From DAOTUL01 sp034437435 (GTDB lineage Bacteria > Chloroflexota > Anaerolineae > Aggregatilineales > Phototrophicaceae), in the NCBI GenBank assembly GCA_964417785.1, contig CAYQJO010000176.1, positions 1-9,287 of the forward strand: DNA of 9,287 bases. The letters run 5' to 3'. The translations under genes were made by a program, and so were the position numbers. The notes under the pieces are model-generated. The model searched no databases. It saw nothing but the letters and a program-made list of their open reading frames with translations, and had not been told where the DNA came from. The first letter of the stretch is position 1. Every line of letters begins with the position of its first letter. Positions 1 through 5,218 of this stretch are shown piece by piece.

Positions 1-1561
1 GGTCACTGAGGCCAGCCCGCGCTGTCTTGATGGCTGCCGCGACGGTCTTCACCGCGTCATCCTGACCGATCACCCGCGACATGAGCGCCTCTTCCAGCGA
101 GGCGAGACGGCGCTTTTCGTCAGTGGTCAATTCGTTGACCGGTATGCCCGTCCATTCAGACAGTACGGCGGTCACATCGCTAACCCGTACATCGTTGGGC
201 GTTTCATCTTCGTCCGGGACCACGCTGCGGATAATGACGCGGGTGCAGGCCTCATCCAACAGGTCCAGCGCCTTATCTGGCAGGCGGCGATCCGGCATAT
301 AGCGGATCGACAGTTTGACGGAGGCGTTGATCGTCTCAGGACGGATGACGACCCCGTGATGCTCCTCCAACCGGTGCTGCTGCTGGTTCAGGATGGTGAT
401 GGCGTCGGCTTCGTTGGGTTCTTCGATGTCAATGGTACGGAAGCGCCGGTCGAGTGCCGGATCGGTCGCAATGGCCCGGCGATACTCTTCGTGGGTGGTC
501 GCGCCGATACAGATGATTTCACCCCGCGCCAGTGCCGGTTTCAGGATATTAGCAGCGTCCAGGTTGCTGTCGATGGTGTCACCGGCCCCGACGATGGTGT
601 GAATTTCATCGATGAACAGGATGCAGTTACCGGAATTCCGTATCTCTTCAACGATGCCGATCAGGCGCTCCTCGAACTGGCCGCGCAGACTGGTCCCGGC
701 GACCAGGGTGCCGATCTCAATCTGGACAATGCGTTTGCTCAGGAGCGATGTCGGTGCGCTGCCCTCGTAGATGGCATAGGCCAGCCCTTCGACGACGGCT
801 GTTTTGCCCACGCCCGCATCGCCCAATAGCAGCGGATTGTTCTTCTTGCTGCGGGCCAGAGTACGGGCAACCGCCCGCATCTCGTTTTCACGGGCGATGG
901 CTGGACCGATTCGCCCAGCGGCAGCCTGCGCGTTCAGATCACGCCCGTATTTATCCAGAAGGGGGGTGGGCGTTGGGGCGTCGGGATCAGCCAGGCGTTC
1001 GCGCTGGCTGAGCATACCGCCGGGCAGATCGAAATCGAAGTCGCTGTCTGAATCATCCAGAAACTCAAACAGGTCGTCATCGTCGTCATCAAAAGCGGCG
1101 GCGAAGATGTCCTGTTCTTCCGCGATAAGCTTTTGCAGCCAGTAGTTGAGATCAAAACCCATATCGATGAGCTTGCGCACCGGGACGCCTTCGCCTTCCT
1201 GGAGCAGCGCCATCATCATCTGATTTTCATTGATCTCGCGTTCATCGTCCTGCTCGGCCAGGAAGATCGCCAGTGACAGGACCATTTCGTTACGTGGCGT
1301 CAGTGGTAGCACCTCCGTCTGGATGCCCTCACCGGTGCCGACTTCGCGTCGAATCTCATTGCGCACTTCGCGCGGGTTCAAACCCGCACGGCGCAGCAGT
1401 TTGTTGGTGGGACCGTTTTCGTTGCGGGTAGCGGCAATGAATAGATGTTCGGTTCCGATGAAGTTGTGGCCCAGTCTTCGGGCCTCCTCCGCTGCTGCGG
1501 TGAGGATACTGGCACAGCGCTCCCGCAGCTCTTTTTCAGGAATATCAGGTGATGGTGTCAC
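1..1561 (-). CDS. Clp/Hsp100 AAA+ unfoldase (ClpA/ClpC-like), N-terminal part
   Basis: ATP-driven ring unfoldase of the Clp/Hsp100 family, cytoplasmic; relatives feed proteins to ClpP or disaggregate them. I translated 520 residues before the gene leaves the left edge. Two Clp_N repeats occupy about residues 9-80 and 85-142 (the first contains GHNFIGTEHL). A very acidic linker follows at 158-178. The first AAA+ ring has Walker A GDAGVGKT (247-254), a pore-loop region GTSLRGQFEERL (289-300), Walker B ILFIDE (314-319), sensor-1 region GATT (353-356), an arginine-finger region ALDRRF (369-374) and a sensor-2 helix ending LLDEA (434-438). Only about 20 residues separate that helix from EWTGIPV (469-475), so the middle domain of ClpC or ClpB is absent. 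The window ends at VIGQDDAVK...ARAGLSD, just before the second ring. GTG at 1561-1559 is the only standard start in the open frame; AGGAA lies 9 nt upstream. The second ring and the ClpP-binding loop are out of view, so ClpA, ClpC or ClpB type cannot be settled. Confidence 0.93.
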   Translation of the reverse strand, partial: MTPSPDIPEKELRERCASILTAAAEEARRLGHNFIGTEHLFIAATRNENGPTNKLLRRAGLNPREVRNEIRREVGTGEGIQTEVLPLTPRNEMVLSLAIFLAEQDDEREINENQMMMALLQEGEGVPVRKLIDMGFDLNYWLQKLIAEEQDIFAAAFDDDDDDLFEFLDDSDSDFDFDLPGGMLSQRERLADPDAPTPTPLLDKYGRDLNAQAAAGRIGPAIARENEMRAVARTLARSKKNNPLLLGDAGVGKTAVVEGLAYAIYEGSAPTSLLSKRIVQIEIGTLVAGTSLRGQFEERLIGIVEEIRNSGNCILFIDEIHTIVGAGDTIDSNLDAANILKPALARGEIICIGATTHEEYRRAIATDPALDRRFRTIDIEEPNEADAITILNQQQHRLEEHHGVVIRPETINASVKLSIRYMPDRRLPDKALDLLDEACTRVIIRSVVPDEDETPNDVRVSDVTAVLSEWTGIPVNELTTDEKRRLASLEEALMSRVIGQDDAVKTVAAAIKTARAGLSD

Positions 1562-1733
1562 AAACTCTAGTTCCTGATCGTTACTTTTTGACCGGACAGT
1601 GATAATTGCAGGTCAGAGTATACCGCAGATTCTTGTAGACTTCCGCCAAAAACCAAAAATTAAAATTTCTTGATGGTTCTTATCCCGGATTCGATGGATA
1701 ATGGAAATATCATAATCTAACTGTGCAAAGCAT
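1562..1733. promoter_or_regulatory. Divergent intergenic region between clp-type gene and kinase gene
   Basis: This 172-bp gap holds the promoters of both flanking genes. It is clearly richer in A+T than the genes, especially 1647-1680. On the minus strand TATACT (1622-1617) would suit a -10 box for the Clp gene, giving a leader of about 50 nt, but no good -35 sits 16-18 bp away. On the plus strand GATAAT (1697-1702) and CATAAT (1711-1716) are -10-like, again without a well-spaced -35. A short dyad TTATCC-N10-GGATAA (1680-1701) covers the first of these and might be an operator. The kinase ATG at 1734 has no convincing Shine-Dalgarno. That a promoter region is here is inferred from the divergent layout; the exact boxes are uncertain. 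Confidence 0.45.
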
Positions 1734-3350
1734 ATGAATGATTCATTAATCGGTCAACAGCTTGGTGACTATACTATCCAGAGTTTGCTCGGACAGGGTG
1801 GTATGGCACGAGTGTATAAAGGCTATGATGATAAACTGGATCGCTACGCGGCGGTCAAGGTGATTGAACCCATGCTGATGGTGGGGGACGATGAACAGGA
1901 GTACCGTGAGCGCTTTCAGCGCGAGGCCCGTGCGATTGCCCGACTCAACCACCCACACATCGTAAGTGTGTTCCAGTTTGGCGCAATCGATACCAGCTAC
2001 TATATGGCGATGAATTTTGTCGAAGGGCGTGACCTGCGACAGGTTCTGATCGATTACAACAACCGCGATGAACGCCTGGCTCAGGCTCAGGTTATGCGGA
2101 TCGTCAAAGACATCGCCGGTGCGCTGGATTATGCTCATGCGAACGGTGTGATCCATCGCGATGTCAAGCCGTCGAATATTATGGTGATGGACGATGGGCA
2201 TGCCGTACTGACGGATTTCGGTCTGGCCCTGAATGCTCAGGAAGGCACCATCGGCAACACCTTCGGCAGCGTCCACTATATCGCCCCGGAGCAGGCGGTG
2301 TCATCGGCGCAGGCCGTCCCCCAGAGTGATCTTTATGCGCTGGGGGTGGTGATCTATGAGATGCTGACCGGGCGGGTCCCCTTTGAGGACGCCTCCGCCA
2401 TGAGCATTGCTCTCAAGCACATCAGTGATCCGCCGCCACTGCCCAGCATCTTCAATCCGGGGATCATGCCGGGAGTCGAAGAGGTCGTTATGAAAACCCT
2501 CGATAAGGAACCGGCCCGGCGCTATGAATCGGGCGAGGCCTTGGTGCGGGCGCTCCAGGGGGCTTTCTCAGCGGATGCGCTGGAAAAATCCGATGTTGAA
2601 CTGCCGGTTGGTACGCCACCGACATCGGAAAAATACACCACCAACACCTTGATTTTGCCAAAAGTGCCGGCCCCGGCGGCTCCATCGTCTATGGAGTACC
2701 ATCCGTCTGCCAGCAACAAAAAGAAAAAGCGATCCCTGCCGCTGGTTGTGTTGGCTGTTGTGGCCGTGCTGATCGTCGGTGTGTTTGGGATACTGGCTGT
2801 TGGTAGTGGGAATGATGACATAGACGAGACTCCGACCGCAGCGCCAACCGACACGGCTGTACCGACTGCGGTAGCAGTCGTTGGTGAAGAGACGCCGGAG
2901 GTCACACCGGAGCCAACGACAACCGCTGCGTCCATCAATGCCATCAGCGATGATGAGGCCGAACTGCTGCTGCGTTATGATGGCCGGTCGATTGTGATCT
3001 ACAATCGACTGCCCGGTGAATATATCAGTCTGCGCGGTATTTCGTTCGAGCAGCCCAACGGGGCCGAATTTGCTTACACCGATTGGCTGACTGGCGACAT
3101 CGACAATGTGCGCCCCGGTGATTGTTACCAGCTATGGACAGTTCTTTATCGGCGTTTGCCAGCGGATCAGTTCCCGGCGGAAATCTGTGTTACGCGCCAG
3201 GGGTTCAACCAGACGGTCCATGACTTCTGGGTCAGTGATGAAGCGGGTAAGTCCTTTGAGGTACGCTGGTACGGGCAGCGGGTCGCTACCTGTGAGACCG
3301 CCGTCCAGGACGCTGAAGAAGAATATCTGTGTATGGTTGAACTCAGCTAG
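1734..3350 (+). CDS. Transmembrane Hanks-type Ser/Thr protein kinase with Cys-containing ectodomain
   Basis: Predicted receptor-type serine/threonine protein kinase (PknB-like catalytic domain) that phosphorylates cytoplasmic targets. The kinase domain fills about residues 10-275. It has the glycine loop GQGGMARV (20-27), ATP-anchoring Lys42 in AAVKVI, the alpha-C Glu64, catalytic loop HRDVKPSN (141-148), DFG (161-163) and APE (184-186), so it should be active. A basic KKKKKR stretch (329-333) precedes one hydrophobic span (about 334-357), predicting an inside N-terminus. A Thr/Pro/Glu-rich linker (about 365-400) then leads to an outside domain of about 138 residues with four cysteines (464, 485, 520, 533) that could form two disulfides. 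PASTA repeats, usual in PknB, are missing. I cannot name the ectodomain; similar tails with a PGDCYQLW-type motif are, from memory, common in Chloroflexota proteins. ATG at 1734 gives the whole kinase fold; no strong ribosome binding site precedes it. The stop overlaps the convergent ATPase stop. Confidence 0.95.
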   Translation: MNDSLIGQQLGDYTIQSLLGQGGMARVYKGYDDKLDRYAAVKVIEPMLMVGDDEQEYRERFQREARAIARLNHPHIVSVFQFGAIDTSYYMAMNFVEGRDLRQVLIDYNNRDERLAQAQVMRIVKDIAGALDYAHANGVIHRDVKPSNIMVMDDGHAVLTDFGLALNAQEGTIGNTFGSVHYIAPEQAVSSAQAVPQSDLYALGVVIYEMLTGRVPFEDASAMSIALKHISDPPPLPSIFNPGIMPGVEEVVMKTLDKEPARRYESGEALVRALQGAFSADALEKSDVELPVGTPPTSEKYTTNTLILPKVPAPAAPSSMEYHPSASNKKKKRSLPLVVLAVVAVLIVGVFGILAVGSGNDDIDETPTAAPTDTAVPTAVAVVGEETPEVTPEPTTTAASINAISDDEAELLLRYDGRSIVIYNRLPGEYISLRGISFEQPNGAEFAYTDWLTGDIDNVRPGDCYQLWTVLYRRLPADQFPAEICVTRQGFNQTVHDFWVSDEAGKSFEVRWYGQRVATCETAVQDAEEEYLCMVELS

Positions 3351-4408
3351 CTTTCCAGCGTAAGGGTTGGCAGGGGCGGCGGTTCGGCGGTGTCGCTTTC
3401 ACTCTGACTGATCGCTATGAACGCCAGCAGGGCGATCAGGGCCAGCAGCAAGACAATCAGCCATGCCGACCGCTGCGCCGGTCTGGCCGGTGACTCACGG
3501 CGCACATGATCCAGCAGCCAGGTCTGGAACAATCCGGCGGCCAGATCGACATGGCCGTCGTGGCGCACCACCAGGTCTTGATATTCCAATCCGCGCAGGG
3601 CGGCGTTGATGGTGGTGGCGTCCATCGGATGTTCACTCTGAACCAGCCACGCTTCTAACACATCGGCATCTATCGGGCGCAGAGGATCGTCATAACGCAT
3701 CCTGCCGATGGCGCTGGCGACCAACTGCTCGTTGCTGCTCAACAAATCCCACCACAGCTTGAAATCGTCCACACTCTGTGTATAGATGGTTTGATGGTCG
3801 TCTCCATGTTCCAGGAAACGTTGGACCAGGACCGGCTCGCCGCCGGTCTGACGGTACACACGGTCGATGGTTTCTTCCGGGAACAGCATAGCGATTTGCT
3901 CATAAGTGAGCCGGGACAGCCGGAAAGCCGTCTGTGTTGTGAGCAGGTCTTCGTGCTGAAGGTCCAGGCTGAACACAAGGCTGAACTGTGGCCCGGCGAT
4001 GCTGTGCAGATAATCGAGATGGTCGGCGCTGTTCATGTCATCGATCAGCAGGACCAACCGCCGCTGGTGCAGAACCCGAAATACGGACGGCAAACACACA
4101 GATGTAAACCATGCTTGCAGCGCGGTATGGTCTTCCGGGGGGGCCTCCGCCAGACTCGGCTGTAGATTGTGCTGTGCCAGCGTCCCCAGGATGGTTTGAT
4201 ACAGACGGTGCAGCCAGTGCGCGTCTTGCAGCAGGCCCGAAGCGACATACACACCGACAAGTGCGTCGCTGGGCCGGGAGGCGATCTCGCGCAGCAGCGC
4301 TGTCTTGCCGATTTTGCGCCGCCCGACAAAGACCGGCGGCGCGGTTAGATTTTGATGCAGGCGCAAAAAAGCGTCCTGGCGTCCGGCGAAAGGTTGGTCG
4401 TCCATCAC
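3347..4408 (-). CDS. Membrane-anchored AAA/STAND-like P-loop ATPase
   Basis: Predicted ATPase of the AAA_16 / archaeal-type ATPase group, related to STAND signalling NTPases. The opening FAGRQDAFLRL (7-17) is the usual FxGR start of this group. Walker A is GRRKIGKT (29-36) and Walker B is RLVLLIDDM (117-125). TGGEPVLVQRFL (188-199) matches the end of the helical lid in relatives, and about residues 215-303 look like winged-helix material (LLSSNEQLVASAIGRM). A single hydrophobic span at about 315-334 follows an Arg-rich stretch (RRESPARPAQR), predicting a cytoplasmic ATPase held by a C-terminal anchor with a short acidic, Pro-rich tail outside. There are no repeat sensor domains of classic STAND proteins. 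The frame starts at GTG 4408-4406, with ATG right after (4405-4403); neither has a well-placed Shine-Dalgarno (GGAGA lies 16 nt above the GTG), and translation may depend on the small gene upstream. Substrate and role are unknown. Confidence 0.85.
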   Translation of the reverse strand: MMDDQPFAGRQDAFLRLHQNLTAPPVFVGRRKIGKTALLREIASRPSDALVGVYVASGLLQDAHWLHRLYQTILGTLAQHNLQPSLAEAPPEDHTALQAWFTSVCLPSVFRVLHQRRLVLLIDDMNSADHLDYLHSIAGPQFSLVFSLDLQHEDLLTTQTAFRLSRLTYEQIAMLFPEETIDRVYRQTGGEPVLVQRFLEHGDDHQTIYTQSVDDFKLWWDLLSSNEQLVASAIGRMRYDDPLRPIDADVLEAWLVQSEHPMDATTINAALRGLEYQDLVVRHDGHVDLAAGLFQTWLLDHVRRESPARPAQRSAWLIVLLLALIALLAFIAISQSESDTAEPPPLPTLTLES

Positions 4409-4454
4409 AGAATCCGTGCAATTATCTCCCGCCTATCTTGCCTGAATACCGCGA

Positions 4455-4559
4455 TTAAGACAAATTTTCGTCTTCGTTCATCAGCACGGCAAAGGTCGGC
4501 GCGATGCCGATCAAGACCACCGTCGCCACAATCATCATCACTGCCACCAACTCGACCAT
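4455..4559 (-). CDS. Small single-span membrane peptide, 34 residues
   Basis: Short gene starting MVELVAVMMIVATVVLIGIA and ending NEDENLS, then TAA at 4457-4455. Residues about 4-27 form one hydrophobic membrane span, with an acidic C-terminal tail and no Lys, Arg or His at all. A full AAGGAGG ribosome binding site (4572-4566) lies 6 nt before the ATG at 4559-4557. Another ATG at 4565-4563 abuts the Shine-Dalgarno and is too close to be used well. The gene is on the same strand as the membrane-anchored ATPase and ends 46 nt before it, so the two are probably co-transcribed. It could be a subunit or regulator of that ATPase, or an unrelated envelope peptide. I do not recognise the family. The strong signal and fitting composition make a real gene likely, but a chance reading frame cannot be fully excluded. 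Confidence 0.7.
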   Translation of the reverse strand: MVELVAVMMIVATVVLIGIAPTFAVLMNEDENLS

Positions 4560-4565
4560 AACCAT

Positions 4566-4572
4566 CCTCCTT
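4566..4572 (-). promoter_or_regulatory. Consensus Shine-Dalgarno of the small membrane peptide gene
   Basis: AAGGAGG read on the minus strand, 6 nt from the ATG at 4559-4557. It is the best match to the anti-Shine-Dalgarno of 16S rRNA among the gene starts in this window. It decides the start of the 34-residue gene in favour of the second of two nearby in-frame ATGs. Confidence 0.75.
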
Positions 4573-4626
4573 GACATTCTATACGGAATAGACGCAGGTG
4601 AGTCTCGCCGGGTTCCATTTTAACGC

Positions 4627-4632
4627 TATAAT
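4627..4632 (+). promoter_or_regulatory. Consensus -10 box (TATAAT) for the UPF0200-like gene
   Basis: A perfect TATAAT ends 28 bp before the ATG at 4661, which would place the transcript start near 4639 and leave a leader of about 22 nt. No good -35 box is found 15-18 bp upstream (the sequence there is CTCGCC-like), so an activator may be needed or the match may be fortuitous. The box overlaps the left arm of a dyad. Confidence 0.5.
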
Positions 4633-4659
4633 CCCTCCGGTTTGATTAAGCGAGGGATT
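4630..4659. repeat. Inverted repeat AATCCCTC-N14-GAGGGATT over -10 box and RBS
   Basis: Perfect 8-bp arms at 4630-4637 and 4652-4659 with a 14-nt spacer. The left arm overlaps the last three bases of TATAAT, and the right arm contains the GAGGG ribosome binding site ending just before the ATG at 4661. As DNA it could be a repressor operator. As RNA, if transcription starts further upstream, it would form a stem hiding the ribosome binding site. The arms are directly visible; the function is inferred. Confidence 0.55.
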
Positions 4660-4660
4660 C

Positions 4661-5215
4661 ATGTCTCAGAAAATTGTCACCCTGGTAGGTATGCCGGGGA
4701 CGGGGAAGTCATTGTGCGCCCTGCATCTGGAAGAGCGGGGATTTTACCAGTTTCGTTTCGGTAGTATCGTCACCGATGAGGTGATCCGGCGCGGCCTGCC
4801 ACTGAACCCACAGAATGAGCAGGTGGTCCGTGAGGAGTTTCGGACGCAGGAGGGGATGGACGCCATCGCCAGACGGGCGCTCCCATATCTGCGTAATGGG
4901 TTGGAAACCCACGACAACATTGTCATTGACGGCTTGTACAGCTTCAGCGAATACAAGACCTTGAGCGCCGCCTTGAATCTGGTGGTGGTGGCAATTGCCA
5001 GTCCACGAACACAGCGTTATGCCCGGCTGGCGAACCGGCCAGAGCGTCCGCTGACAGCGGCAGAAGCCCAGGCGCGGGATTACGCCGAGATCGAGAATCT
5101 TGAGAAGGGCGGTCCCATCGCCATCGCCGATTATACACTCGTGAACGCCGGGTTGGCGGATGATCTGTTGACTCAATTAGACGCGCTGCTGGAAGAACTT
5201 GACATCCGACCGTGA
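4661..5215 (+). CDS. UPF0200/AAA_18-like P-loop nucleotide-kinase-fold protein
   Basis: Small cytoplasmic P-loop protein of 184 residues with the fold of nucleoside-phosphate or dephospho-CoA kinases. Walker A is GMPGTGKS (10-17). The acceptor-side region GSIVTDEVIRRGLP (34-47), the strand NIVIDGLYSFSEY (86-98), the strand-plus-loop VVVAIASPRTQRYARL (108-123), an Arg-rich lid (R121-R129) and the end motif IADYTLVN (155-162) follow the order seen in UPF0200 proteins, a group best known from archaea and annotated only as nucleotide-kinase-like. The substrate is therefore unknown; dephospho-CoA kinase or adenylate-type activity is possible but not shown. The ATG follows GAGGG by 4 nt, inside a dyad. 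It is probably a single-gene unit, ending 3 bp from the convergent cheR stop. Confidence 0.8.
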   Translation: MSQKIVTLVGMPGTGKSLCALHLEERGFYQFRFGSIVTDEVIRRGLPLNPQNEQVVREEFRTQEGMDAIARRALPYLRNGLETHDNIVIDGLYSFSEYKTLSAALNLVVVAIASPRTQRYARLANRPERPLTAAEAQARDYAEIENLEKGGPIAIADYTLVNAGLADDLLTQLDALLEELDIRP

Positions 5216-5218
5216 TGT

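Noticed and set aside
356..829. Plus-strand frame of 157 codons inside the Clp gene
   Set aside because: It is antisense to a well-matched AAA+ domain and its translation has no recognisable motif or start signal.
1576..1600. GGTCAAA on the minus strand upstream of the Clp gene, as a CtsR heat-shock operator
   Set aside because: Only one half-site is present; the second GGTCAAA-like half expected 10 bp on is not there. No CIRCE element was found either.
1746..2276. Minus-strand frame of 176 codons inside the kinase gene
   Set aside because: It lies opposite the conserved kinase catalytic motifs, and shows no ribosome binding site or domain of its own.
3340..3360. Rho-independent terminator between the convergent kinase and ATPase genes
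   Set aside because: The genes overlap by 4 bp, and no GC stem followed by a T run is present on either strand there.
4571..4576. TTGACA on the plus strand as a -35 box
   Set aside because: No -10 box lies 15-19 bp downstream; the TATAAT at 4627 is 50 bp away. The bases overlap the small gene's ribosome binding site on the other strand.
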